DNA of 64,000 nt from Apoda limacodes (taxonomy: Eukaryota; Arthropoda; Insecta; Lepidoptera; Limacodidae). This document shows positions 12,198 through 23,049 of the stretch, in pieces (positions within the stretch are counted from its first letter, which is position 1; the number at the start of each line of letters is the position of its first letter). The notes under the pieces were generated by a model that searched no databases, had not been told where the DNA came from, and was given only the letters and a program-made list of their open reading frames with translations. The DNA is taken from NCBI GenBank assembly GCA_946406115.1, contig OX291544.1, forward strand, positions 33,497,521 through 33,561,520, given 5' to 3'. The position numbers were made by a program, and so were the translations under genes.

Positions 12198-13540
12198 GGT
12201 GTTGGCTATGTATAATGTATAATGTATAATGAATGTATAATGAATGTATAAATGTATTATATTCAAATGTATAAAATATCAAAACAGTCATCGGATTTGT
12301 CTCTGTGCATTCCGGTAAACTTCCGTGCGTTTCTGCTCAAGTTTGGTGTGAACGATACAACGAACGTGTGCGAGGAAGAATCGCATGTAGATTTCGCGGA
12401 TTTGGATGTGGTTTGCTACATATTTGATGCGGTGCGATTCCGCAGGAAATTTTTACTTTAGACTTATATACCTAAGTATATGAAAACCCTCGTGCTACGC
12501 CAAAAAATCCGCCGATCGCCGCAAAAGAGCTCTAAACGCAGTGAAGAAGTGTTTTCACTCCGTGATTTACAAATAAAGATTTTTTTATATCACCTATACC
12601 TATCATTAGTGTCATCAAACTAGTATCCTTTTATTACATTTTAAAGCCAATAATTTATATTAAATTCTTTTCAATTCAAATGTAAAGTACATACCTACCA
12701 AATCTGATGCGTTATGATTTTGAATACGCACCGCAACTCGCCTCACCGCAGTGCACCCAGCCTTAGAATGTTGAGTCAGATAGAGTGCGCGTCGTATGAG
12801 TGTGTAAACCTTATTTTTTTCTTACTTGTCTTATTATGTAAACAAAACCACGTCTTATCAAAATTACAAGATTCTTTCACAATCACTAAACATTACCCTC
12901 TAAAAAATATTTTCGGGGAAAAACAAACACACACAAAATATACAACATAAATAAACAATTCATAATATCCTTTTAAATTCAATATTTTTAACAAAATCTA
13001 AGTATTGACTAAAACCAATTTCTACAGAGTGACAACTGTATTAAATCATTATTTTTTAAAACAAACGTAAAACTAATGCACCGACTACACGATTTATCAT
13101 CCATGTATCCGAATTAGAAGACAGTGATGATAAAAGCGATGACGAATCTGAATAACAATAAATATCAGTTTTTTTAAAACTACCATTAGTTTTATGAAAA
13201 ATGTTTAAAAAACACAACCAAATCAAGAACCTCCTCCTTTGAAATTGTAAAAAAAAATGTAACAGGAATGTAAGTTAGGTGTAGTTCCTTGAATTTTAAT
13301 ATACATCATACTGTAAATAATTACGAAAAAGTGACCCAACAATGATGGGTTTCTTAACTTGTTTTAGCACCACTATAATAGAACAATATTTTCCTCCATC
13401 ACATATTTTGCTAAACCAACAAGACGCCGTAAAATAATTGACTGCTGAGTAAGTAAGTAGGTCGTTCATTTCTTAATTTAAGCCAGAAGCTTAGACCTGT
13501 TCTGTGCGACAAACAATGATATTTTGAGCCTAAATAATAT
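12198..13540. other. No gene recognised
   Basis: Apart from a short TGTATAATG-type simple repeat around 12,205-12,256, nothing recognisable is present. Small ATG frames at 12,252 and 12,714 look like chance. Confidence 0.5.
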
Positions 13541-13542
13541 CA

Positions 13543-13700
13543 CGAGCGGATTCCGGGACGGCGGGACGCCGGGAATGCCGGGAATTCCGGGAGAATTACG
13601 CGACGATTAATCAACGAAGGCAACACTTCATCGCGCGATTATAAGCTTTTAAATATCGGCGGAGGGTGCAGCGCGGCTCTTTATAAATTAGCTGGCGATG
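13543..13700. other. GC-rich block, possible regulatory or conserved DNA
   Basis: Internal CCGGGA/GCCGGGAAT motifs repeat near 13,555-13,590, followed by CpG-rich sequence and a TATAAA at about 13,681. It stands out from flanking AT-rich DNA and has no open frame. No function can be assigned. Confidence 0.3.
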
Positions 13701-15460
13701 AAAGCGGCTGGTTAACTTGTAGTGATGTCTAATGTCTTATATCGTTCATTAAAAGAATTTTGCATTCGGCTATTTTTAGATTTTGAGAATGTTTTGACTG
13801 CTATGTTTAGCATAGACCTTAATTTGTTTTGGATAACGTTTTGGAAAAACATTTCGTTTACAACATAACATATAAAATTCAGAGGTTTATCATGTTTACT
13901 AAGAAACGATCATCCACACAGGCAAAAAATAAATTTTACAGCCCAATATAAAATGTTTAGAACATCTTGTTTGTTTCTTCTGAAAAAGTTCCACTTTGAA
14001 ATAAGACTTTACGATATTAGAGCAACGAAAACCTTTCGTCTGTCTGTCAAAACTAATCTTCTCAAAGACTATTTTACAAGTGACAGAATTCCGGAGTTTT
14101 ACGGAAACTCCAGCAAACTATAGCTCCTCCACGTGAAATTTGATTGCAAATAGTTGTTCCAGCGAGAACTTTAGAATCTTCATTGATAAAAGTATAGCCT
14201 GTCCTCTTTTTCTTCAACTGCTTCTGTGCCAGCTCAATTGGATGCTGCGTGGCAACATGAAGAAGTAAAGAGTAGTTTGGATGGAACTGTGATAGTTTTT
14301 ATTTAACTTATCTTACTTAAGAACCGCGATGGGGTTTAGCGTTATATCGATAAAAAAAAAGTGTGATTTTTTGTTTATCCATTAATTGTGACCTCTGGTT
14401 ATAAGTTATATTTAAGCATACATTTTAATCTGTAAGTTGAAGATAAGTAAAGGTGAAAAATAAAACTTGACAAACATATTAAGGCAAATATTTTCCCCCA
14501 ATATCAAAATTTTGCGATGATGTAAGGGCGACGAAAGTATAATTCTAATGTGTTAATGAAACACTTGTAAAGCAAAAAATATAAAACGTGTGCACAAACA
14601 AGTGTTTTACAAAATATCTACAGTGGTGTTTTACCTACCTCGAAACTGTAATTTAAAGGTCAGTCAAAAGTGTAATGAAAATTAATTGTTATTTTTCTCT
14701 AATAAGCCACCTACCTATCTTAAGATAAGTTTTTCATTTCAGTAACGTGTATGCAGTTGCTGAATTTTACACAGAAAAATGTAATTGAGTAAAAGATATG
14801 AGTCGTATTATAATTTTGTAATAAGTAGTGCAATGTTTTGGTAATCGGTTGCAACCATTTTGTCGATACGTGCCCATCACTAGTCAACCCTTTACCCGGC
14901 TGGGGATGCAGTGCTCGGGGCATCGAAACAGTTAACTAAATTAAAGTGAGTGTGAAGACCGCTGCAGGGTTAACTATTCCATTTCGTTTATTGCGCACAA
15001 TTCCCGTTTAACCCTTCGCTGCTTAATAAAGATATAGAGCTCTATTAACTGCGACGATGACTATACTTCTAAATAGACACAATTTACTGTCTTGGTAAGT
15101 TGGCTCTTAACGAGCTGGCTGGGATTTTGAGTTCCTCAATTAAATGGCGCCAAAATTATATAACAAAATTAGTAAATAATGAAAAAATCAAAAATTCAAC
15201 GTAATTAAAATTAAATTCTTATACCAGCTACTTAAATAATCGACAGAAAGGTATACTACTACTTAACGAGTCTAAAGTAAGCCTTAGTTAATTAGTGTTA
15301 CACTAGTAAAAACCACATACATGCACATATTCATATATACAGACTCAGACATATATTAATCCCTAGGTTTTTAACAGTGTCACTGTATGGTATCACAACT
15401 TTATAAAAATAAACAGGTACTACTGTATTCCAGTTGATTTTACTAAGTAAGCGTGAACTA
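13701..15460. other. No gene recognised
   Basis: The stretch is AT-rich with stops in all frames. A mildly GC-richer patch at about 14,830-15,060 has no motif I can name. Confidence 0.5.
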
Positions 15461-15469
15461 CCAATAATT

Positions 15470-16005
15470 GTCACTTTAGTTTTAGCGGGATTGATTTATA
15501 GGCCATATGACTTACTCCAGTTTGAAATTATCGCTAAATCACCATTCATAGTACCTACTGCAGTTTTAAAGTCTTTTGGAGTGGCATGAGTGTATATTTG
15601 AAGTTCGCCTGCATACAAGTGGTAGAGAGAGGAAATGCGCTAAGTAATAGAATTGATGAATAAAGCAAAAAGCAAAGGTGACAACACGCCACCTTGCGGT
15701 ACGCCTAAACATACAGTGCAGCAATCCGAGAAAGAATCCTCAATGTTGATGCGCTGTCGGCTCCTATGTGAGTAACTACGTAACCATTCGACCACTGTTG
15801 GAGATATGTAAATAGAACACATTATACCCAATAAAATATCAAAATCAACATTGTTAAAAGCATTGCTGAAATCAAGCAAAGTGAGTATAGTAAGTTGCTT
15901 GTTTTCCATTGCCATACGTATGTCGTCAGTGATTTTGATAAGTGCCGTTGTCGTGCTGTGTCCAGGATGAAAACCGGATTGACAAGGATTCAGAAGGTTC
16001 AGAAG
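15470..16005 (-). mobile_element. LINE remnant: CR1/Jockey-like reverse transcriptase
   Basis: Minus-strand translation gives LNPCQSGFHPGHSTTTALIK, then motif A as LLDFSNAFNNVDFDILLG, then VCLGVPQGGVLSPLLFALFI (motif B region). After an in-frame stop at about 15,640 it continues SSLYHLYAGELQIYTHA, ISNWSKSYGL, INPAKTKVTIIG and VVIPYSDTVKNLGI. Motif order and spacing fit the palm and thumb of CR1/Jockey-type LINE RT. The catalytic YADD box reads YAGE and motif A has Asn for Asp, so catalysis is lost. It ends abruptly near 16,005 in unrelated GC-rich sequence and lacks both ends of the ORF. It belongs to the same general family as the 1.5-2.7 kb remnant. Confidence 0.88.
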
Positions 16006-16430
16006 AAGGAAGAAAGCAGACTTATTCTTCCCACCAAGATTGAAGTGGGGCCACGGTGGAAGATTTGTGTCGGGGTTTCGTTGCCGCTCAGCCTGTCCAC
16101 CGCGGCCACAGCGGTACTGCACTGCAAATGCAGAGGGGAGGATGTGCTGCTGCTGTAGCCACCCACTATAGGGATGGGGTCAGAGGGGAGAGATTCCGAG
16201 CCATCTATTCCCTGCATCTCTGAAAATGGGGGGAAGGCGGCACTGGTTCGAAGTGGTAAGCACCACACGTGCCGCCGCGGAAGGCATAGATGTAACGCTG
16301 TTGGCGGAGTCGCGGATGCATTCAAGAGTTCCCGTGGACCTGTCGAAAGGTGCGAAAAGGAACACCGTTGGTTTTAGTCAGTAAGAGTCCGACATAACCA
16401 AGGTATCCAGGAGGATGTCCAATACTAAAA
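16006..16430. mobile_element. GC-rich retroelement-like segment (tentative)
   Basis: This segment is far richer in GC than its neighbours, and includes GTTGGTTTTAGTCAGTAAGA near 16,367, a phrase type I associate with the 3' parts of lepidopteran non-LTR elements. Overlapping open frames exist on both strands without recognisable domains. It abuts the RT remnant directly. Confidence 0.35.
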
Positions 16431-16671
16431 TTAGTGTCTAACTAAGGGAACAGCGCAAGTTTTATCAAAATCGGTTTAGCAGGTTTGCGATAGAGAGTTA
16501 AATGTGTATCAGTCACGAGAAAAACGTGTCGTTGGCTTAGCGGCTTACTTCTTAAACATGTAATTATGCATGTTGTTTCAATGTTTTCATGGTGTTGGCT
16601 AGAGCTAAACAATTCGATAAACATTATATTTTAATGCTTGTCAAAAAGCTTGATCGTCTAGGAGATGCTGC

Positions 16672-17046
16672 CAAGCAAATCTATTCAGTGCGCTACGAAA
16701 CACCACGGCGAGTGCACGCAATACCAACGACGCAGCAGTGGTGGTGAGGAGGCGAGTGCACGCAATACGAACGGTGCAGCAGCGTGGACGTGACAGCAGC
16801 GGTGGTGAGGAGGCGAGTGCACGCAATACGAACGGCGCAGCAGCGTGGACGTGACATCAGCGGTGGTGAGGAGGCGAGTGCACGCAATACGAACGGTGCA
16901 GCAGCGTGGACGTGACAGCAGCGGTGGTGAGGAGGCGAGTGCACGCAATACGAATGGTGCAGCAGCGCGAACGTGACAGCAGTGGTGGTGAGGAGGCGAG
17001 TGCACGCAATACTATTCAAGCAAATCTATTCAGTGCGCTACGAAAC
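16672..17046. repeat. 61-bp minisatellite bracketed by a 30-bp direct repeat
   Basis: The unit GGTGGTGAGGAGGCGAGTGC... recurs at 16,740, 16,801, 16,862, 16,923 and 16,984, exactly 61 bases apart. A different 30-bp sequence starting CAAGCAAATCTATTCAGTGC lies at 16,672-16,701 and again at 17,017-17,046. The whole block has high CpG. Because 61 is not a multiple of 3, one unit is read in all three frames in turn, which creates the apparent minus-strand ORFs rich in His, Pro, Cys and Ala; they are not genes. A degenerate unit continues to about 17,100. Confidence 0.93.
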
Positions 17047-17422
17047 GAATACGAACGACGCAGCAGTGGTAGTGAGGCGGCGAGTGCACGCATTCCGAAC
17101 GGCATTACGAAGTATGGATCAATTATATATTTGTTTGTTATACCTTTAAGGTTAGATTTCTAGAAAACGGAAAATAAGATAGGTAATGTTATAAATATAT
17201 AGATCTAAATTGGGACAGTCACTTTTAGAATATTTTGGTTTTTCAGAATTTAAATGCCAGAGGACTGACGAGTAACTACTAAATAACTTTTACATTTTAA
17301 AATTTTCTTTTTAACATTTTACACTTTAACATTTACATTTTGAGTAAATTTTAATAAAAGACACATACATACAAAGCCTGCTCGATTGGCGGCCGTCATA
17401 TGTCGGGATCTGTGGCTTTTTA

Positions 17423-17447
17423 AATATTCGTATTCATTACGAATATT
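17423..17447. repeat. Short perfect hairpin
   Basis: AATATTCGTA and TACGAATATT form 10-bp arms around TTCAT. It is short enough to be chance in AT-rich DNA. The rest of 17,110-17,716 holds nothing recognisable. Confidence 0.6.
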
Positions 17448-17716
17448 CAAAATGTAACAAGGATTTGACCTTGAATCGGCGATAGTTGGTACGGATTTCA
17501 TGTTTTGACAACGCACAAAAGACTGACGAATGAAACTGGAGACAGAGATTCCTATCTTTTATTAAATGACTGTGTGAATATTTTTTAGTTTGAGTTGTGA
17601 CAAAGATTACTTATAATTTTGTTGTTCATAAGAAATTATAATGACATTGTTGGGATTGTGACATGCCAAAGTACTGACGTTTTAAAGGGTTTGGTGTGCT
17701 ATTTTACGAACTAATT

Positions 17717-17891
17717 TTTAAAATAAACAGCTGAAATTGGGTGACCAAATAAAGAACCGTTAATTTTATTTGAAAATGTAAAAAAAATAATTAATAAAAC
17801 GTCATTCTATTGATTGATAACCTAAAGTTACCCATTTTTTGTACAATTATTCATATGGTTTTAACAACTATAGTCCAAAATGACGAGTTAA
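17717..17891. repeat. Left copy of a ~180-bp direct repeat
   Basis: This copy contains AAATAAACAGCTGAAATTGG and, further on, AACAACTATAGTCCAAAATG. It matches 18,973-19,153 along its length with small substitutions and indels in the A-rich part. The copies start 1,256 bases apart in the same orientation. Confidence 0.92.
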
Positions 17892-17977
17892 CATGGCAAG
17901 TGTTTATTTAAAGCACGCAATTTATATTTTAAATAACATAATAATTTTATATATCTACGGCAAGATATTGGTAAGTT

Positions 17978-18020
17978 TCTTTATACCACGAACGTGGCAA
18001 ACAAGCTTACGGTCTGTCAC
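17978..18020 (-). mobile_element. LINE 3'-terminal fragment
   Basis: TGGCAAACAAGCTTACGGTC here matches the 3' end of the LINE family at 23.7, 34.4, 37.8 and 46.7 kb. Only about 40 bases remain. Confidence 0.6.
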
Positions 18021-18096
18021 AATACACTTTATTAAATAAAAAATGTTCTAAAATCAAGATCACTTAGTATTTTAACTTCTTTCAAATTTAAATATT

Positions 18097-18164
18097 AGTC
18101 AGTCAGTCAGTCAGTCAGTCAGTCAGTCAGTCAGTCAGTCAGTCAGTCAGTCAGTCAGTCAGTC
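18097..18164. repeat. (AGTC)17 microsatellite
   Basis: A pure AGTC tetranucleotide repeat of 68 bases. Confidence 0.98.
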
Positions 18165-18284
18165 CGGGCAGGACTGAAGCTGGTAATTGTTCAATCCGAT
18201 ACAAACAATTGCACTTCTTAAAAACACAAACAATTCCCAATACAAAAAAAATCTAGCACACTTCTTTTGCTTTCTTCACTCACG

Positions 18285-18462
18285 TTAATGTTTTTATAGA
18301 TTTTCGATGGTTTAGTTTATCTTCTCTTGACCTCACCTTTTCTGATGACGGTTTTCCGGTCTAACTCTACAACCTTATAATTTACTTTTGCCTCATGAAT
18401 TGGTTTCGTACATCTTTCATTTATCCTCTTGACATGCCCAAAACACCTTAAAATGTTCCAAT
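18285..18462 (-). mobile_element. LINE C-terminal fragment (LRxFGHVxR type)
   Basis: On the minus strand from 18,460 the frame reads NILRCFGHVKRINERCTKPI, then VELDRKTVIRKGEVKRR. The LR-x-FGHV-x-R block followed by a basic tail is typical of the C-terminus of certain LINE endonuclease/RT proteins. Neither the RT core nor the true C-terminus is present. Confidence 0.6.
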
Positions 18463-18690
18463 GTTTGTAAATTGACTATCCTACTAATATTCTAAATGTG
18501 AGTTTGTTTTTTGTCTGCTATTTAATCACGAGCATTGAGCATCCAATTGAGCTGAAATTTTGCACAGAGATAGTGAAAGGACAAAGGCTGCTTTATATAC
18601 CTGAAAATTTCCCACGGGAATCAAATTCCGTTCAAATGAACTACATATAGCTAAAGCTTGCTAGTATAATAATAGTGCGAGTTAATATGA
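18463..18690 (-). mobile_element. Fragment of dispersed RTE-like repeat
   Basis: TATCCTACTAATATTCTAAA at about 18,478 is the reverse-oriented end of the family seen at 22.4, 23.1 and 47.2 kb, followed by the related phrases AGCTGAAATTTTGCACAGAG and TTCCCACGGGAATC. Calling the family RTE-like is an inference from its characteristic terminal motif. Confidence 0.55.
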
Positions 18691-18972
18691 TCAAAAAGAT
18701 TGTAGTATTATTCTTAAGCTGATAAATTTGTACGAGTGGCGTTCATTAATATCATATTATTGTGTCTAGTGTTGTTTCGGATATTTAATATCAATTATTC
18801 GAAATTAAAATTGTAGCGAATATTTCAATATTCGAATTGCAAGCCCTACTTGCGAGTTTATAAACTGACACAGACAACAGATAGTTCAGGTTTAGTTCTG
18901 GTGATGGAGTATAAGCGCGCATCAGCTAGTTAAACGACTGCAGCTGCTGCAGGGTCTTTGTGGCATTTTAAA

Positions 18973-19153
18973 TTTAAAATAAACAGCTGAAATTGGGTGA
19001 CCAAATAAAGAACCGTTAATTTTATTTAAAAATATAATAAAATGATAAAAAAATTAATAAAACGTCATTCTATTGACTGATAACCTAAAGTTACCCATTT
19101 TATGTACATTCATTCATATGGTTTTAACAACTATAGTCCAAAATGACGAGTTA
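18973..19153. repeat. Right copy of the ~180-bp direct repeat
   Basis: This is the second copy of the 17,717-17,891 sequence. Its right half is nearly identical to the left copy up to ATGACGAGTTA, after which the two diverge abruptly. Between the copies lie LINE fragments, the AGTC microsatellite and an RTE-like fragment. Confidence 0.92.
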
Positions 19154-19930
19154 CCACACGAGATTTTCAGTACATTTAAAACATGGATGTGTCATAATCG
19201 TGAACGGGTGCCGCCTGCGTGGAGGCTGCTCTGCTCTTGCAAACTTCTTTGTATTCTTAGTCTTTAGTCTTACTTTTTTGTTTTGTTTATCAATACTGTA
19301 AGACATTGATTATTTCTAAGTGATGAATACATAAACTGTCTTTTTTAATATTTTGCAATTAGATACTTTTTTTTAATGTTGTGCTTCTCTTTTATTTTAC
19401 ATGTTTTTTATGTTTGTAATGGAAAGTGTCCTTCTATGATAGGGAGGGCATTTTCCAATATTTTAATTGAACGCTGTAAAAGAAAGGGAGAAAATAAATG
19501 ACCTTGCTGAGTTTCTTGCCGGTTATTCGCAGTACAAGGTCTCCCGCCCTATTGATTTACGAACCGATAGCGTATTGACATTCATAATTGCTCAATTATT
19601 GTAGCCTAAATTGAATTAATGATATTGGTTGATCGATAATCTCAATATATTAATTAAAATTTTATTTATTCATTTATTAATTAAAATATGTTTCTATATG
19701 GTAAATTTTTATTTTATTTTCCATTAAATATGAACAACCTAAAAGTACAACCTAAGACAAGAAAACTGCTCTTATTCTTAAATAAGACTCTTACATATTT
19801 TGTATAGTGTGCTCTTACAATGGTTAGTGTGCAGGTAATTAATCAACTTCTGCAGCAAATTTTAATATTTCAAAATTTAACTCAAGTTTTTAGCACCAGC
19901 GGTTTATGTTGTGCATTATAAATCAATATA
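19154..19930. other. No gene recognised
   Basis: AT-rich sequence. A short ATG frame from 19,073 runs out of the direct repeat and ends at 19,267; it has no recognisable content. Confidence 0.5.
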
Positions 19931-19934
19931 GTAA

Positions 19935-20165
19935 GTAGATAGTGGCGTAAGTAGTTGGTATGTTGGACTGCTATGTCGAAGGTCCCAGGTTCGATTCCTA
20001 GTATGGGAAAATAATATTATTACAATTTGTGAATAAGGAAAGTCATCTGGATTCTGGTTTTTAGGTGATAGGTGCTCATCACCTGTAGCGTTTTGTGCCA
20101 CGGAATACCATTTCGATGAAACGTGCGTGATACGAGCATTGTTAGTTGTTCGCTGCAAGAATTGA
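19935..20165 (+). mobile_element. tRNA-like SINE candidate
   Basis: A polymerase III B box (GGTTCGATTCC, 19,988-19,998) is preceded by a poorer A-box-like AGTAGTTGG near 19,952-19,960. The downstream part up to the B box resembles a tRNA, while the 160 bases after it do not match the tail of the other SINEs, so it may be a separate family. Confidence 0.6.
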
Positions 20166-20510
20166 CCTACAGCTTCAGGATAAACATCGAAAGTAAAACA
20201 TTTATTGTCATTAATTTTTGCATTTAATTATGTTTTACTGATTATTAACTGATCTATCAAATTATATGGAACCTAACGCAAGCGAGCCTCGCTGAAAATA
20301 AATTTGGAAAGTGAAACATTATTTTATACAAAACTGCATTTGATATATGAAATTCTTCTCAAAAATGAGACCTAACCGTCGATTTTCGGTAAAGCTCTTT
20401 TCAAGAATGCTCTTACTAAAAAAAAATTATGATTGTTTAAAGTATAGGATTTTGAAATAGTGATATTGATAAAAACTATAATTTGTGTTTCAAAGTCAAT
20501 GTCATTTTTT

Positions 20511-20704
20511 TGAGGTCGGTACCAGCCTTAATACTTGGAATATAGTCTAATAAGAATAAGTCGTAGTATGCGGTTAAATACTGCTGAACTCGTAACATAC
20601 ACCGCCTACGAACGCGCCGAACGCGCGCAACCCGAAGGGGCATACACGTGAGGGCACTCGTCGTTGCTCGCGTGCGGACGCTTCCGAGAGCGACACCGAC
20701 CTCA
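20511..20704. mobile_element. Candidate MITE with 10-bp inverted ends
   Basis: TGAGGTCGGT (20,511-20,520) and its exact reverse complement (20,695-20,704) bracket a GC-richer 174-base core containing CGCGCCGAACGCGCGCAACC. The surrounding sequence is strongly AT-rich. No clear target-site duplication is visible. GAAGTCGGTTTTTTT nearby (20,798) and at 48.1 kb suggests a family with GTCGGT-type ends. Confidence 0.45.
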
Positions 20705-21351
20705 ATCAATAGTAAGAATAATTACTTTAGATTTATTAATAGATAAAACTTTTATTTCTCCATTTTTAGTTAATAATTAAATAAATTACAGTTTTGAAGT
20801 CGGTTTTTTTCTTTAAATTAGTTACTTTTTTATTTCTTTATTTTTTAAATTTCAGATGTCATATGATTTAACTGATTTAGATTAATAAATTATTAATAAT
20901 ACATATTATTGCAAGTGTAAATAAATATATATTTTTATAGCAAAGATGCAGTCAAAAGATTAACTTCGAGCCAGGACTCAACTGACTAACCATCAGGGAG
21001 TCATAAACCAAGAAAGATTATTTCTATGTATCTATATTCATAACGTATTTATTAATTCTATAAATATTTTGTGTGTTTGTAAGATTTATGTACTAAAAGT
21101 TTTCAAGTCACTAGGACTTAGACATATTATTGCAATTATAGCATTAGGATACTTTGATAATTGTTAAACGTAGTGCAATGAATCTATTTTAAGTTCCTAA
21201 GTAATATAATGTTAATGTGGAGGTGATAAATAGAAGATAAGTTAACGTTTTCTTTCTATTTTTTGGATTTTGTTCTTAATTTGTGCCGCATGTGATACAA
21301 AGCTTTAACATTTTTAATAAGATAAGTAAATACGGTTGTGTGTTTTTCCTT
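20705..21351. other. No gene recognised
   Basis: Very AT-rich, with stops in all frames and no recognisable repeat. Confidence 0.5.
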
Positions 21352-21417
21352 ATATCCGGCCTCGGATATATATCCAAAGATATATATCCGGCCTCGGATA
21401 TAAATCCAAAGATATAG
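21352..21417. repeat. Two-copy tandem with internal dyad
   Basis: A roughly 33-base unit built from TATCCGGCCTCGGATATA and ATCCAAAGATATA occurs twice in a row. TATCCGGCCTCGGATA is itself an imperfect dyad. Confidence 0.85.
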
Positions 21418-21717
21418 TTATGTCCGGAGTTACCCAAGGCTATTGTGTATATATATGTTTTTTTTTATTATTGTGATGTGTAAGACAATTTGGTACCCTA
21501 TGGTCAAGATCCTTTGGCGCCTACTTTTAGTCCGTAGGTAAACTCTAATACTCAAAACAAAGATTTTTTTTTAATAATTGACATTTTGAGGTATCCTTAA
21601 AACGTGTACCTACAAGTTTTTTGTACGACTTTTATAATTTCTCCGGTCTCTATATATATCTTCTTGAGTCCACACACTGAAGTTGAGCTATCTGAATGGT
21701 TAATTATAATGATTTAT

Positions 21718-21861
21718 AAGTTATAGTGCAACAAACTTTTCTGACCCGGTGGTCTAAAATCAAAAATACAGCCGCCATATTGAAATGGTGTGAACTTCAA
21801 CGACACTAGCGACCAAACACCCAAGGTCAGAGGGTCCGAAAAGTTTGTAGCACTGTAACTT
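21718..21861. mobile_element. Tc1/mariner-type MITE candidate, 144 bp
   Basis: Thirty-base terminal inverted repeats at 21,718-21,747 and 21,832-21,861 pair with three mismatches; the arms contain ACAAACTTTTCTGACCC and GGGTCCGAAAAGTTTGT. If the first and last base are set outside the arms, the element is flanked by TA on both sides, as expected for the mariner superfamily. It is too short to encode anything and would depend on a transposase from elsewhere. Confidence 0.75.
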
Positions 21862-22164
21862 AGAACTTCGACAGACACTAAATTTCCAGCCAATATTTAT
21901 GTAGTTAAAAGCAATAAATTATGGTTTGTAAGTGTAGCCAATAATAAATATGGAAACTGACAGCCGCAGCTGTCCGCTCCGCTGCGACGTGTCGACGCGA
22001 TATCGCGGTAAATATGTATACTCATTTCATTATTTTCGGAAAATTCTGGTAAGTTACTGTTTGGTTGTCGTGTACCTATGCATAAAAAAAATTCACTTTA
22101 TGATTGCGTTGTCAATTTGGTAACGAAATCTTTAAACTTTATAGAAGCAGATGTAGTACTTATA

Positions 22165-22391
22165 GTGAGTGAGTGGGAGAGTGAGTGAGTGGGTGAGTGA
22201 GTAAGTGAGTTTGAGTGAGTGAGTGAGTCAGTGAGTGAGTGAGTGAGTGAGTGAGTGAGTGATTGAGTGAGTGAGTGAGTGAGTGAGTGAGTGAGTGAGT
22301 GAGTGAGTGAGTGAGTGAGTGAGTGAGTGAGTGAGTGAGTGAGTGAGTGAGTGAGTGAGTGAGTGAGTGAGTGAGTGAGTGAGTGAGTGAG
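22165..22391. repeat. (GAGT)n microsatellite, about 57 units
   Basis: About 227 bases of GAGT repeats with a few interruptions near the left edge. The minus-strand frame reads as Thr-His-Ser-Leu repeats and is an artefact. Confidence 0.98.
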
Positions 22392-22392
22392 A

Positions 22393-23040
22393 AATTAAGT
22401 GACCGTAGGTCAAATAATTTTGCCAGCGGCTCCACCCGCCCTAAATTTGGTTATCGGCTTGAGATTCTTACGTCAACTCCTTAAATTATACTAATGAAGT
22501 TTGCTATAGCAAGCTTTAGTTGATTTAAGCTCAGTTATAGTTATTGCTGCTGCTTTAAATTTTTCGGGATAATTCTATGTCCTTCCCCGGAACTCGAAAA
22601 TATCTCTGTTGAGTAAAGAATAAATCATCAGATTGGTGTTCGGATCGTTCGAGCTAGGCATTCGTTCTTTGCGTACTCTGTGCGCTAGTCAGTGGTCATT
22701 AATCTGTGCGCAACGTCGAGGCTGTTGTTTTATCGATCTTATTGGGATAATTTATAATTAAGTTCAGTTTGCGTGAAACAACCTACACATACACAACATA
22801 TATAGACACCACACCAAATATTCAGATAAAACGTTATACAAACAACTGACTCCAAAATTGGGTAAGTGCTTATAATTTTCCTTACGGCCTACGTGTGGCC
22901 TTTTTAGTAAACAATCTCTATATCAAATTTCATCTAAATCAGTTCAGTGGTTCCCGATCCATTCAGTGGTTAATGATAAGGCATGATAGAGTAACAATCA
23001 ACCAAATATCCAAACTTTTGCATTTATAATATTAATGGGA
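22393..23040 (+). mobile_element. RTE-like dispersed repeat, copy 1 (interrupted)
   Basis: This copy starts around CAGCGGCTCCACCCGCCCTA, includes TACTAATGAAGTTTGCTATA, reaches ATCTCTGT at 22,602-22,609, is broken by a 304-base insertion, and resumes with ATCAAATTTCATCTAAATCA to end in TTTATAATATTAATGGGATA. A full-length relative follows directly at 23,050. The class is inferred only from the 3' end. Confidence 0.7.
22610..22913. mobile_element. 304-bp TG...CA insertion (solo-LTR-like)
   Basis: Aligning this repeat with its neighbour and the 47-kb copy shows 304 extra bases, starting TGAGTAAAGAATAAAT and ending TTTTTAGTAAACA. It is flanked by ATCTCTGT (left) and ATCTCTAT (right), a near-perfect 8-base duplication of the target. 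TG...CA ends, an arthropod initiator-like TCAGT (about 22,689) and an AATAAA near the left edge would fit a solo LTR, but 8 or more bases is long for LTR elements, and the boundary could shift by a few bases. Confidence 0.6.
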
Positions 23041-23049
23041 TAGCTGGTA

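Noticed and set aside
16685..17019. Overlapping 106-108 codon minus-strand ORFs rich in Cys, His and Pro
   Set aside because: They are the 61-bp minisatellite read in successive frames; different frames give near-identical peptides, which is the mark of a repeat and not of a gene.
22160..22435. 91-codon minus-strand ORF made of Thr-His-Ser-Leu repeats
   Set aside because: It is a translation of the GAGT microsatellite; any frame of this repeat lacks stops on that strand.
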